Positions 31,804-43,475 of a stretch of DNA of 64,000 nucleotides are shown here, in pieces. The notes below the pieces were generated by a model, which was not told the origin of the DNA, ran no database searches, and worked only from the letters and a program-made list of their open reading frames with translations. The stretch is taken from the NCBI GenBank assembly GCA_964030475.1, contig CAXIPT010000003.1:659709-723708 (forward strand). Direction: 5' to 3'. How positions within the stretch are numbered: position 1 is the first letter of the stretch; every line of letters begins with the position of its first letter. The position numbers and the translations under genes were made by a program. The DNA is from Tethya wilhelma. Its lineage: Eukaryota; Porifera; Demospongiae; Tethyida; Tethyidae.

Positions 31804-34026
31804 ATGGTATTGCAGTATAGTTTAGAGCTGGTGGTGCTAGCAATTCTAGTGTTCAGTGCACACTGCTCATCTCAGAGATGTTGTGATGACAATGAAGCAG
31901 ACATCAAGACTATCAACATTCTCTTGATGTTACCCTTCTACGATCTGGACCCTCTTAGTAGAGAAGCTGCAGTTGATGATGGTCACGATATAGCACCAGC
32001 CGCCTATCTAGCCGTGGAACAGATCAACAATCGAACAGACATCCTCAAAGGATACAAACTAGAACTGATTCGAAGTGATGGTGGTTGTAATATCATAGAA
32101 CGCGCAGTGGATAGCTTTGCTCAATACATTTACAATCGAACTGTACCCATAGCTGGTATTGTTGGACTAAGTTGCGTTGAATCCTTAAAATTCATTCCCA
32201 AATTGACAGGTCCCAATAGAGCAGGGATTTTGACCATGTCCTTGTTTGACGATCCATCTTTTCGTGACAAACCAAACGCTTATGGTTTGCTAAAAATAGA
32301 GCTGTGCTCTAGTGAACTGTTCACTGAGCTAATGAAAGTGCTCAACTGGAAACATGTGGCACTTCTCCACAGTAGTAACGAAAAAGATGAATCTAAAAGA
32401 TTTGTAAGCAAGGTAAACAGCTTGACAGATTTTGAGCTTCTCTTTAATGGTGAGCTGAGCGAAGATTACTTTCCTCTTGAAGAACTTCGAGAATCTTTTG
32501 CCAGTGTAATCTTTGTCCTAGCAACACCTAACTTCTACAACAGGCTTTTCTGCTTAGCCTACCACCAAAATATGACCTATCCTGACTACCAGTGGGTGAT
32601 TAGTTACTTTATTGCCGAGTTTGTTGACACAACAATTCAGCATGAGAGTGTAAACTATACTTGTTCAAAGGAACAAATCTACACAGCAGTTAATGGCAGT
32701 GTTGTGTTTATGGCTAAATTACTTGAGGACAATGCAGTTAACCTGCTGGGGCAGAATATGGAACAGTTTGAACTTTTATACATGAATCAAGCAATGATGT
32801 ATGCTAACAGATTCAATGTGACTTCTAACACAACAGTATATGGTCAACCAGTATATGATGCCATGTGGGCACTTGCACTCGCACTAAATAGTTCTCTCAA
32901 TGAATTGGAAGGAAAAAACATAACATTTTCAGAGAGAGATCTCCCTAAACAGAGAAGAATCACCGAAATTATCAGAACAAACATGAAAGACTTGGAGTTT
33001 GATGGGATAACAGGACGAATAAACTTGAACAGGAGTGCATGTTCTGTGAAAGATTCTAGAACAATACGTGTCCGAGCGTACAAAGACAATGGAACAACAA
33101 CTATTATCGGAAATTATACATCTGGAGAATTTATTATTAACAGAGAGTTCCTAGACTATAATATTCGATTCAAGTACAGCCACTTGGATGCAGCAATAGC
33201 TCAAGTGTACATCATAGTAGTTCTCATTGCTTTACTTTTAACTATCTCAGTCCACATTATCAATGTAGTCTATCGAGACCACAAGTCAATAAAGGCTTCC
33301 AGTCACAAACTAAACCACATCATATTCATAGGATGCTACCTAGTGATACTAGCCATTGTGCTGCATACTGCTGGAGAAACTTTACAACTTTCTTTAAACA
33401 CACATTCAAACCTATGCAATTTATTTACAGTCTTTAATAACCTTGGACCCACACTAATACTGGCTACTGTCTGTGTCAAAACATGGCGCCTCTATAAAAT
33501 CTTCACAAGTCAAGACACTCTGCAAGAGAGCAAACATTTCTTAAGAGATCCCATGTTGGCTCTAATCATTGGATGCTTCTTCCTTGTAGAACTAATAATC
33601 AACATCACCTGGATGGTCATTGCTCAACGAAAGGCTAACTACAGCAGATACTTTGATAAGTCTATACGAGCTGTGGTCAATGACATCTCCTGTCATTCTG
33701 AATGGACTCTCTATTTCTTTCTCAGCATCTATAAAGGATTTTTTCTCTTCCTGTCACTGCGATTTGCAATTCTCAGTCGTAAGATTCACAAGAAGGAGTT
33801 TGAAACAAAGAACATTATTGTCCTTGTTTGCTTGCTTTCTGTTATCTTTTATGCTGGAGAGCTAGTGCAACTCATTGTAACGATAGAGAATTTTGGTGCT
33901 TCAGCACAATTTTTGGTTTTAACAACTGTTCCTATCCTGGCAGTGCACATCTGTCTGGCCGTCTTGTTTCTCCCTCCATTACAACAAATAATTGCAGAGA
34001 AATATCGCACATGCACTGCTAAATGA
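31804..34026 (+). CDS. GABA-B-like class C GPCR, clade 2/clade 1 chimera
   Basis: Intact single-exon gene of 740 residues, ATG 31804. Signal peptide 1-21; Venus-flytrap ligand domain about 35-430 with clade 2 signatures (CVESLKFIPKLTG, RAGILTMSLFDDPSF); TM1 from about residue 460. From TM2 onward it carries clade 1 signatures (AIVLHTAGETL, TCVKTWRLYKIF, GASAQFLVL, EKYRT) and a short tail. So the ligand domain and the signalling domain come from different subfamilies. Extracellular Cys in TM3 (SNLCNLF) and loop 2 (ISCHSEW) should form the class C disulphide. There is no Cys-rich linker domain, as in GABA-B receptors. G-protein coupling is inferred from the family; the ligand is unknown. Confidence 0.92.
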   Translation: MVLQYSLELVVLAILVFSAHCSSQRCCDDNEADIKTINILLMLPFYDLDPLSREAAVDDGHDIAPAAYLAVEQINNRTDILKGYKLELIRSDGGCNIIERAVDSFAQYIYNRTVPIAGIVGLSCVESLKFIPKLTGPNRAGILTMSLFDDPSFRDKPNAYGLLKIELCSSELFTELMKVLNWKHVALLHSSNEKDESKRFVSKVNSLTDFELLFNGELSEDYFPLEELRESFASVIFVLATPNFYNRLFCLAYHQNMTYPDYQWVISYFIAEFVDTTIQHESVNYTCSKEQIYTAVNGSVVFMAKLLEDNAVNLLGQNMEQFELLYMNQAMMYANRFNVTSNTTVYGQPVYDAMWALALALNSSLNELEGKNITFSERDLPKQRRITEIIRTNMKDLEFDGITGRINLNRSACSVKDSRTIRVRAYKDNGTTTIIGNYTSGEFIINREFLDYNIRFKYSHLDAAIAQVYIIVVLIALLLTISVHIINVVYRDHKSIKASSHKLNHIIFIGCYLVILAIVLHTAGETLQLSLNTHSNLCNLFTVFNNLGPTLILATVCVKTWRLYKIFTSQDTLQESKHFLRDPMLALIIGCFFLVELIINITWMVIAQRKANYSRYFDKSIRAVVNDISCHSEWTLYFFLSIYKGFFLFLSLRFAILSRKIHKKEFETKNIIVLVCLLSVIFYAGELVQLIVTIENFGASAQFLVLTTVPILAVHICLAVLFLPPLQQIIAEKYRTCTAK

Positions 34027-36373
34027 ATGGGTTGTTGAGTAAACTAAAAAATAGAACAAACTTCATACCATAATTTTTTGTAAAATACAAGCTAGTCTTG
34101 AAAGAGACTGAAGTCATAATTATAATAGTTATCCACTTATACAAGGCTATACAACATACAGTATAGTGGTTCTTATAGTTAATTCACATTAAACTAGAGT
34201 TGCTTTAAATACTATACATTCAACGTAGACTTATATATTATGGCATACTATTTTATTTCAGTCATACCCATGATTGATGTACACACATTTCTTACAAAAT
34301 TATTGAAAATGAATGTTTGTTGGAAAATGAACACTTTCAAACTAAGTACATGATGATAATTTTAGCAAACAATGTTCACGATGATATTATACCAACAAAT
34401 GCAAAAACAACATTGTGGGGACAAGTGTGAGTAGAACTGTCTCGACATGATGGTGGCTGTAATGTTCATTCATAATATTATATGAGGGTGAATAATGTTA
34501 TAAACTGAATACAATGTCATTATACTGCATTTCTCAGGAAGCTCTGAGAGGGTTGACAGAAGGAAAATGGGACTGATACTGTTGCTAAGAGACACAATCT
34601 ATCATCTGACTTGTTTATAGGAACAATGTTATTTTCCATTAATCTGTGTAGGACTGACCAGAATAAATTGGCTATAATTTACAGAGTACTGGATGCATAA
34701 TTATGATTGGTTTACATTTTCTCGGAATTGTTTATAGTGGATCTGTTACAGAATGATGAGATTTGTTTGTGATTGTACCAGCCAATGGACAATGAATCTA
34801 TGCATGGTATTCATAAATATTATCAGCCACAATATAATACTACAGTAAATAAATATGACAGAAACCTTGGAAATTTAGTGTGCAATATATAGAGTAGTAT
34901 GCAAACATTCCCAAACGTGGTACCTGGGAAGAAACAAAAAGTCATAAAAATTAATTTCATTGTGTTAAAAATTTAAGTTACAAAACACTGCTTATATAAT
35001 TATATTGATACAGATCCTTTAAGCATTGCCAGTAAAAAATAGTAAGTAAGATTAAAGGCACTCTCTCACGGAAGTGATTTCAGTTTGATTTCGTGGCCCA
35101 AAAATCAATTTTCAAATTTGATTGGTCATGTATACGTCATAGAAATGCAATTATTTCGCGTATAATTCTAAACGTCACAGTTCATTGTCGACATCCACGG
35201 GTCTGGTTTCAGTGAATAAAAATAATCGAAAGTGACAACAGAAGTGATTCTTAATATACACTTGTATACCACTGTACCTCACATGTATACATTACAATTA
35301 ATAATCTTAACACATATTATGTAGACTATATACGTTTACTGCATGTGATTAGAATGCCATTGGTACACATTTTTTTCAATGATTTAATTCAATGTATTAT
35401 ATTTGAATATATAGCGGGTGTCATGCATTGATTAAGCACGACCTATATAAATGGGAAAGTGTGTACTCTGAACAGAGCAAAAAAGAAACAGTATATTTTG
35501 TAGACTACAAATAATGGGTGATTTCTTTTCTTAAGTCTAACAAGAGAAACTGATATACCAAGCAAGTCCTGAATAAGGTTTAAGAGGAAAGAACAAGTTA
35601 ACAGTATGTTCTAGCTTACATATACAATAACTGCTAGGTAATTCCTTCTTGAGGAAAATTTGGTCAGTCTCTACAAAACATTAATTGAAAGTAAAATCTC
35701 TGAAACGTGACTATAAGTACTATTTAGGCTAAGATCCCTGCATGACCATTCAAATTGACCATCAATTACGATTCCATGTATGTACACTCAATCGATCATT
35801 GTATATGCATGAATGAAATTTTATTCAGTCACTTTGCTTGGCTACCATACAAACACACATGCACTATATAATACCAAGTATATTCAAATTACATACATGC
35901 ACCAGGGACAGTTATATTATTGACAATCACAACAATTGTATATCAAAGGTAGGCAAGAAAAATGAGAAGTCAGTATACATATAGTTCCATACATTACACA
36001 TTTATTTATTGTAAAGATTTACAAAACAATAGCTGACCATATGTCAGCACATTAGAAAATTTTAATTGTGAGGTTTCTGAGAGAACAGGATAGGTGAAGG
36101 AGGGAACTGTATCATAATATTATCCTTGAATTCAGTTACGCAAATATAAACAAAATACTTTAAGGAATAAATAACTATAATGCCCTTTGTACCAGTTATG
36201 GGAAACTGCTTGCATGTGACTTTGGGAAAAACAGTTCACGTGCGGTGCTGCAATAAAGGAAATCACAAGACTAGAACTATATGAAAACTTGTAGATATAA
36301 TCTAACAACAGTAAGAAGTTAAATTACAATAACAGAGATTTGATCTTCTTCAATATAGCAACAATCAGAAAAG
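34027..36373. repeat. Spacer of duplicated modules between two plus-strand GPCRs
   Basis: No gene seen over 2.3 kb. Modules: 34240-34420 (3'-flank module), 34465-34825 (copy of 28893-29270), 35370-35660 (copy of 29990-30257 plus 30521-30700, without the insertion). The part at 35045-35250 (AAAGGCACTCTCTCACGG, GTTCATTGTCGACATCCACGG) is unlike the other spacers and may be a separate repeat. Confidence 0.6.
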
Positions 36374-38665
36374 ATGTCTTTGCTAAGAGAACTCATATTG
36401 TTTTCATTTGAAGTTAATTTATTTTTAATGGCTTTGAGTGGACAGAGATGTTGTGATGGCAATGAAACAGACATCAAGACTATCAACATTCTCTTGATGC
36501 TACCCTTCCCAGATCTGGACCCCCTTGGTAGAGAAGCTATTACTTCTTTATTTGACAATGGTCATGGTATAGCACCAGCTGCCTATCTAGCTGTGGAACA
36601 GATCAACAATCAAACAGACATACTCAAAGGATACAAACTAGAACTGATTCGAAGTGATGGTGGCTGTGATGTTATGGGCCGTACCACAGAAAACTTTGCC
36701 AACTATATCTACTCAAGAACTGTTCCAATTGCTGGTATTATTGGACCACTGTGCAGAGATTCTTCAGAATCAGTAGCTAAACTCACAACTAATGAAAAGG
36801 CAGCACTTATAAGCCTTCCTTTTTTCAAGACACCGAATCTTTTTAAGTATAGAAATGCTTTTGGCATCATTGAAGAAAATTACTATTTAGACGACTTGTA
36901 CTTCGAACTAATGGTGGAGAACAATTGGAAGCGAGTGGCAATACTTTACAGCAATAATGGAAAGGATTTTGATCGACTGCAAGAGAGAATCAACAACAGC
37001 ACCGAACATGAACTAGTTTTATCGTTGGAACTAAGCTTTGACCTGATTCCTCTTGAAGCAATCCGTGATTCTTTTGTCAACGTGGTATTTGCCAATGTAT
37101 TTGAACCTACACTTCATAGTAGGCTGTTCTGTTTAGCCTACCATCTAAATATGACCTATCCCGACTACCAGTGGATATTTGAATCTTACCCAGATGAGGC
37201 TTTTGAAAACTCTAATGTAGATTATAATGGCAAAACTTATCACTGTTCAACTGAAGAAATTCATACAGCAATTAAAGGAAGCTTGTACTTTTTCGTAGTA
37301 CCTGATATTGATTTCGGCATGGATACTATATCAGGAATAAACATAAGTCATCTTGCAAATTTGTATTATGCTCAGGCAAAAGTTTATACTAACAGGTACA
37401 ATGTCAGTTCTGTACCATTTCCAATCGGCCTACTACTGAACGATGCCACATGGGCACTTGCACTTGCATTGAACAGCTCTCTCAATGAATTGGAAGAAAG
37501 AAACATAACATTCTCAGAGAGAGATCTCCCTAGACAGAGAGATATCACTGAAATTATTGCAAAAAACCTAAAGGAAGTTCAATTTAAGGGAATATTTGGA
37601 ACCATTAAATTTGATAATGCTATTCACTATCCTCAAAATGAGAGATTCAACTTGTTTCAATATAGCAGTAATAGCTTGGCCAAGACTATTGGAAGATATG
37701 AATTTGGTAAGCTACAGTTCAATACAACATTTCGTGACTACAATCTTCAATTCAAATATGTCTGTTTGAGTCTGAGCATAGCTGTACCATATCTTTTACT
37801 AACTGTGATTGCTCTGTTGCTAACAGTACTGACCCACATTATCAATGTAGTCTATCGAAACCACAAGTCAATAAAAGCTTCCAGTCACAAACTAAACCAC
37901 ATCATATTTCTAGGATGCTACCTAGTGATACTAGCCATTGTGCTGCATACTGCTGGAGAAACTTTAACACTGTCTCTGAAAACACACACAAACTTGTGTA
38001 ACTTATTTCCGGTCTTTTCTAACCTTGGACTCACTCTGATACTGGCTACTGTCTGTGTCAAAACATGGCGGCTCTATAATATCTTCACAAGTCAAGAAAG
38101 TCTGCAAAGGAGCAAGAAATTCTTAAAGGATCCTGTGATGGCTCTAAAAATTGGATGCTTCTTTTTTATAGAGATAGCAGTCAACATCATCTGGATGGCC
38201 ACTGCTCCATTAAAAGCTAAGTACAGCACAACTTTTGTTGAATCAATTGATGACTCTGTACCAACTGTTTTCACTGACATCATTTGCTATTCTAACTGGA
38301 CATTTCCTTGTTTAACTGCTCTCACTATCTACAAAGGATTCATTCTCTTCCTGTCACTGCTGTTTGCGATTCTCAGTCGTAATATCCATCTAAAAGAGTT
38401 CAAGACAAAAAACATTATCATCCTTGTCTATCTGCTATCAATTCTCTTTGCCATTGGAGTTCCACTGTATCTGATAATGGTGTTAGAGAGTGTTGGTGCT
38501 TCTGCACAATTTCTGGTCTTAATCTCCATTCTCGTCCTAACAGTGTACATCTGTCTGGCTGTCTTGTTCCTTCCACCATTGCGATCAATAATTGGAGAGA
38601 AATATCGAACTGTGAATGCTATTTTCACTAGTATACAAAGCAGAGTGACTGAAAAAACTACATAA
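36374..38665 (+). CDS. GABA-B-like class C GPCR, clade 1
   Basis: Intact single-exon gene of 763 residues, ATG 36374. Signal peptide about 1-22; flytrap ligand domain with DILKGYKLELIRSDGGCDV (compare the lobe-1 helix and strand of GABA-B receptors) and GPLCRDSSESVAKL in the position of the ligand-contact serines; 7TM about residues 470-735 (YRNHKSIKASSHKLNHIIF, TCVKTWRLYNIF, YKGFILFLSLLF). Tail IIGEKYRTV--SIQSRVTEKTT. It differs from other clade 1 members by extra residues after REA (ITSLFDNGHG). Many Asn-x-Thr/Ser sites. Cell-surface receptor; ligand not known. Confidence 0.93.
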   Translation: MSLLRELILFSFEVNLFLMALSGQRCCDGNETDIKTINILLMLPFPDLDPLGREAITSLFDNGHGIAPAAYLAVEQINNQTDILKGYKLELIRSDGGCDVMGRTTENFANYIYSRTVPIAGIIGPLCRDSSESVAKLTTNEKAALISLPFFKTPNLFKYRNAFGIIEENYYLDDLYFELMVENNWKRVAILYSNNGKDFDRLQERINNSTEHELVLSLELSFDLIPLEAIRDSFVNVVFANVFEPTLHSRLFCLAYHLNMTYPDYQWIFESYPDEAFENSNVDYNGKTYHCSTEEIHTAIKGSLYFFVVPDIDFGMDTISGINISHLANLYYAQAKVYTNRYNVSSVPFPIGLLLNDATWALALALNSSLNELEERNITFSERDLPRQRDITEIIAKNLKEVQFKGIFGTIKFDNAIHYPQNERFNLFQYSSNSLAKTIGRYEFGKLQFNTTFRDYNLQFKYVCLSLSIAVPYLLLTVIALLLTVLTHIINVVYRNHKSIKASSHKLNHIIFLGCYLVILAIVLHTAGETLTLSLKTHTNLCNLFPVFSNLGLTLILATVCVKTWRLYNIFTSQESLQRSKKFLKDPVMALKIGCFFFIEIAVNIIWMATAPLKAKYSTTFVESIDDSVPTVFTDIICYSNWTFPCLTALTIYKGFILFLSLLFAILSRNIHLKEFKTKNIIILVYLLSILFAIGVPLYLIMVLESVGASAQFLVLISILVLTVYICLAVLFLPPLRSIIGEKYRTVNAIFTSIQSRVTEKTT

Positions 38666-39307
38666 TGCATTCAAACAAGCAGAAATGCATTGGTTAGAGT
38701 GTGGAACTTCATTGGATTGCTAACTGAGAAACAAAACAAACAATATTTCATTATTAAAATAATATGAAGTACAAGTCTTGTAGGAGATTATAGTTATGTA
38801 CATACATGTAACACTATATACAACAATAGTGACTTTCAATAGTTTATACAAAACTTGAGTACTGTTGCCTTGACACATTTTAAAAAGCACAACCCTGTGT
38901 CTTGTATAAGGCCAGTATATAGTTACCAACATGCTACTATTATTATATCATAACATAAATAAAAGTATAGACTCTTATTAACACACATCAAAAGTAAAAT
39001 TGCCTTAAATATAACCCGATCATATAGTACACATACAATGTAGAAAAAAAAAAAACAACACAGAATATTAGCACACAACAATTTTTGATAGGACATTTAC
39101 AATTCTTTTTCACAGTCATAATACTTGTACACATTTTTTTTACAAATTTAATTATGCAAATGTTGGAAGAGGACACCTTATAAACTAAATCTAGTGAACG
39201 ATATTCACTATACGTCTGTAGCTATCAATTTATATAGATTTTAAGTTAATAAGTTTTTTGATGAATTAATGTATATCAGTAAGCAGCACAACAATTAGTG
39301 ATTTAAT
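38666..39307. repeat. Spacer between convergent GPCR genes
   Basis: Both genes end here (plus gene at 38665, minus gene at 39308). It is the best copy of the 3'-flank module also seen at 29526-30000 and 47275-47553. No gene. Confidence 0.65.
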
Positions 39308-41611
39308 TCAATGCATTGTAGTTGTTTCACTCACTGTAGTTTGTGAAGTAGAGTTTACTGTCAACTTCTGTGTTTGATATTTCTCTCCAATTATAGGTCG
39401 TAATGAAGGAAGGAACAAGACAGCCAGACAGATGTACACTGATAGGACGAGAACGGAGATTAAGACCAGAAATTGTGCGGAAGCACCAACACTCTGTAAC
39501 ACCACTATCAGATATATTGGACCTCCAATGGCAAAGAGAATTGATAGCAGGTAGACTAGGATAATAATATTCTTTGTCTCAAATTCCTTGAAGTGGATGT
39601 TACGACTGAGAATTGCAAATAGTAGAGACAGGAAGAGAATGAGTCCCTTGTAGATAGTGAGAGCAGTAAGAGAAGGAAGAGTCCAGTCAGAATGACAAAA
39701 TACATCAATGAACATAGTTGGTACAGAGTCATCAAATGAAACAACAAATTGTTTGCTACAATTAGCCTTGAGTGGAGCAATGGCCATCCAGATGATGTTG
39801 ATTACTAGCTCTAGAAAGAAGAAGCATCCAATGATTAAAGCCATCGTACGATCCTTTATGAGTATCTTTTTTCTTTGCACAGTTTCATTGCTTGTGAAGA
39901 TATTATAGAGCCGCCATGTTTTGACACAGACAGTAGCTAGTATCAGAGTGAGTCCAAGGTTAGTAAAGACAGGAAATAAGTTGCACAAGTATGTATGTGG
40001 TTTCAGAGAGAGTGTTACAGTTTCTCCAACAGTATGCAGCACAATGCCTAGTATCACTAGGTAGCATCCTAGGAATATGATGTGGTTTAGTTTGTGACTG
40101 GAAGCCTTTATTGACTTGTGGTTTCGAAAGACTACATTAATAACATGGGTCAGTACTGTTAGCAACAGAGCAATCACAGTCAGTATCAGATATGGTACAG
40201 CTATACTTGGAATTAGACGAACGTTTTTGAATTTAAAATTGTAGTTGCTGAATGATACATTGTCATTCAGCTGCAGTTGTCCAAATGCATAGCTTCCAAT
40301 CTTAAACGAACCATTGCTGATGTATTGAAACAAGTCAAAACTCTCATTTTGAGGATAGCGAATGCTAGTATTAAATTTGACTGGACTAAATGTTCCATCG
40401 AATTGAATTTCTTTCAACTTTCCTGCAATAATTTCAGTGATTTCTCTTTGTCTAGGGAGATCTTTCTCTGAGAATGTTATGTTTCTTTCTTCCAATTCAT
40501 CAAGAGAGCTGTTCAATGCAAGTGCAAGTGCCCATGTGGCATCGTATGCAGCTAGTCCTAATGAAGAAGGGTAAGAACTGACATTATAAAAAGTTGAATA
40601 ATCTTCTGCTTGAGAGAAGTATTCATCAACAACTTGACTTAAGCTTAATCCTGATATGGTAATCATGCTAAAATCAAGGGAATCAATTGCATTAAGTTCT
40701 TCGTAAAAGTACAAGCTTCCATCAATCGCTGCGTGAATCTCTTCAGCAGAACAGTGATAGGTCTTACCATTGTAATCAAATGTCTCCTCATAAAATTGCT
40801 CACCTCGATAAGACTCAAATATCCACTGGTAGTCGGGATATGTCATATTTAGATGGTAGGCTAAACAGAAGAACCTACAGTGAAGGTTTGGGTCAGTTAC
40901 AATGACAAAGACCACATTGACATAAGAATCACGGATTACTTCAAGAGGAATCAGGTCAAAGTTTAGTTCCAACGATAAGACTAGCTCATGTTCAGTGTTG
41001 TTGTTGATTCTCTCTTGCAGTCGTTTAAAGCTTTTGCCATTGTTATTGTAAAGTACTGCAACACGCTTCCAATCGTTTTCCACCATGAGTTCAAAGTATA
41101 AGTCATCCAGATAGAAGAAATCTGTTTCAATGATGCCAAAAGTGGTGTTGTAGTTACGAAGAGTTGGGTATTTTAAGAAAGGAAGGCTTATCAGTGCTGC
41201 TCTTTTGGTTGTTGACAGTTTAGCTATTGATTTTGAAGAAGCTCGACATGTAGGTCCAACAATACCAGCTGTGGGTACAGTTCGACTGTAAATGTATCGA
41301 GCAAGGCTATCCACTGTGCGTTCTGTGACGTTACAGCCACCGTCACTTCGAATCAGTTCTAGTTTGTATCCTTTGAGGATGTCTGTTCGATTGTTGATCT
41401 GTTCCACAGCTAGATAGGTAGCTGGTGCTATATCGTGACCATCTTCATAAGAAGCTTCTCTATTAAGAGGGTCTAGTTCTGGGAAGGGTAACATTAAAAG
41501 AATATTGATAGTCTTATTGTCTGTTTCATTACCATGAGATAAGCACTGTCCACTCACACACAAAACTCCTACAAAAAACAGTATGAACTGTGTCTGACTC
41601 GGGAAAGCCAT
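39308..41611 (-). CDS. GABA-B-like class C GPCR, clade 1
   Basis: Intact single-exon gene of 767 residues, ATG 41611. Signal peptide about 1-22 (FILFFVGVLCVSG), flytrap domain (GPTCRASSKSIAKL, AALISLPFLKYPT, DYQWIFESY), then 7TM with HKSIKASSHKLNHIIFLGCY and TCVKTWRLYNIF. It lacks the CC pair present in most paralogues after the signal peptide (HGNETDNK instead of CCDGNETD). The tail IIGEKYQTQ-LTVNSTSQTT is Ser/Thr-rich and could be phosphorylated. Convergent with 36374-38665. Confidence 0.93.
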   Translation of the reverse strand: MAFPSQTQFILFFVGVLCVSGQCLSHGNETDNKTINILLMLPFPELDPLNREASYEDGHDIAPATYLAVEQINNRTDILKGYKLELIRSDGGCNVTERTVDSLARYIYSRTVPTAGIVGPTCRASSKSIAKLSTTKRAALISLPFLKYPTLRNYNTTFGIIETDFFYLDDLYFELMVENDWKRVAVLYNNNGKSFKRLQERINNNTEHELVLSLELNFDLIPLEVIRDSYVNVVFVIVTDPNLHCRFFCLAYHLNMTYPDYQWIFESYRGEQFYEETFDYNGKTYHCSAEEIHAAIDGSLYFYEELNAIDSLDFSMITISGLSLSQVVDEYFSQAEDYSTFYNVSSYPSSLGLAAYDATWALALALNSSLDELEERNITFSEKDLPRQREITEIIAGKLKEIQFDGTFSPVKFNTSIRYPQNESFDLFQYISNGSFKIGSYAFGQLQLNDNVSFSNYNFKFKNVRLIPSIAVPYLILTVIALLLTVLTHVINVVFRNHKSIKASSHKLNHIIFLGCYLVILGIVLHTVGETVTLSLKPHTYLCNLFPVFTNLGLTLILATVCVKTWRLYNIFTSNETVQRKKILIKDRTMALIIGCFFFLELVINIIWMAIAPLKANCSKQFVVSFDDSVPTMFIDVFCHSDWTLPSLTALTIYKGLILFLSLLFAILSRNIHFKEFETKNIIILVYLLSILFAIGGPIYLIVVLQSVGASAQFLVLISVLVLSVYICLAVLFLPSLRPIIGEKYQTQKLTVNSTSQTTVSETTTMH

Positions 41612-42893
41612 CTTTTTCTTGTTACTAATCGAACAGCTATCAGTGATAAAGCTATAGAAGAAAACAATATAAACTCAAATTGCTCTTGCTTTCTCAAAAT
41701 GATGTACAGATCATCTTTTTCCCTTTAAAAGCACGATTTAATAAAAGTAATAAGACTCAAATTCCTGGTCTAAAATCAAAAAAAAAAAAACAAACAAAAT
41801 TATCTGATTGTTGAAACATGGAATGTATGTTTCACTTAGTTTAGGAGAATTGTTGGTTTTGCCAATGATTATTAGCCCAGTGTGTCTGAAATTAATAACA
41901 CAACCATATCAGTATTGAAAACCAAGGGGGGTATGTTGTATGTAAGCCAAATCAAGAAATCAGCATACACTGATAATATACGGCCATACAAACTTTTGAG
42001 TCAATTTTAAGAGCTTGGAGACTCGTACATACAGCAATGGTCTATATATTTGTGTTACCATATATGTGGCTCCCCCAAAGACCAATACCTCTACATCCCC
42101 TCTGAAGGATGTAGTGAACTTTATCTCCTCATTTTTTTTTTATCTATAGAGCTTCACAAATCACTGACTCGTAGGCAAAACTTGAAAAAAAAACTTTAAG
42201 AAAGAACTTGAAAGAGAAAAATGGGAAACAAATCAATATCTCTGGCACTGGTGAGACTACCCAAGGGTTTGTAGCCAGAGTCATTGTTGAACAGGCCACC
42301 AGGTTTTGATAGACAGCATATTAACTTCATAATATTTTAAAATTCATTATAGTATATGACCTTGTATCATTATTACAGTATAATCCATACTATGCATGTG
42401 CTACAATAAATATTTGCATACACTGCATGGTTAGTTTGGAAACAAGGAATACAATTTTTGGTATGCATAAAAATTCAAATGGTCTTATCTTTACAAACAA
42501 TCCTGAACCTAAACTCTTAATCATTGCAGTATAGCTAGATCACAGTATATAAACGGTAAGAAGTCACGTAGCCATTCAGAGGGTTCCTAACCCCACTCTG
42601 CCTATACAAACTGTAAAGTTTAATATTCACAGAAGAAAGAACAAACAGTATATTTTGTAGGCTACAAACAACAACTGGTGATTTCCTTCTCAATTGACTT
42701 CGATAAAAAGAAAATTCGATAAAGCAACTCAAGTCCCAAATATAAACTAGGAAATTTAGAGGAAAGAGAAAGCTAACAGTATGTTCAGCTTCCACACAAT
42801 AACTGATAGGTTCCTTCTTGAGCTCTACAAGACATAAAGTATAAATCGTAAAACTATATGTACAAATAAGGTTACAATGACCATTCAATTTTT
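41612..42893. other. Intergenic spacer
   Basis: Divergent promoter region for the genes at 41611 and 43834. The left half (41700-42300) shows no repeat or gene I recognise. 42590-42840 matches the spacers at 30521-30700 and 35505-35660. Confidence 0.5.
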
Positions 42894-43115
42894 TACCGTA
42901 TAGCCGAAAATATTGACGGTTAAAAATTTTAACGGTTTTCTCCACAGAATGTAAAATAAAAATATTGACATATTCAAATTGGATGATTTGTGCATGTGCA
43001 TAGTACATGCATATACGGCAGCCAAAATCTTGGCAAGATTTAAATTTGACAATTTGGACTTTAACCATCAAACCGTCAAATTAAAATCCCTATCAATATT
43101 TCTGGTTATTCGGTA
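42894..43115. mobile_element. ~220-bp MITE with TACCGWATARCCRGAAATATTGA ends
   Basis: Left end TACCGTATAGCCGAAAATATTGA and inverse right end TACCGAATAACCAGAAATATTGA. The interior alternates TTGACGGTT/AACCGTCAA-type motifs. It resembles the TACC-TATAGC elements at 6047, 9219 and 55085 in its first bases only. Confidence 0.7.
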
Positions 43116-43475
43116 TATTAAAAATTAGCCATTTTTCTTTTTTTTTTTTTGGAAGGTGGGGAGTATTTGTAGTTGAATAATAAACCATTAAATATTTGCC
43201 CAAGAATAAAGGTTGGGGTGTAGTTAACTAGTTGAGATCGTATGTGATCACAATTTTTTTTCCATTAATAAGTGAATGATTCATGACCACAAATACTTAA
43301 GTTTACTCCCTGAAAACAAAAACAACATTATATGGTATTATTAACAGTAATTGACGTTTATTTCGGAAATTTCTCATAATGGATCTGTTACAGAATTTAT
43401 TTGACTGCAATTGTATCTGCCCACAGTGAATTCATGCACCATACATCACAACAATAACTTTATATTCATTTATAT

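Noticed and set aside
42535..43071. 178-residue minus-strand frame
   Set aside because: It spans spacer sequence and a MITE, has no ATG context or family resemblance, and the paralogous spacers are not open.
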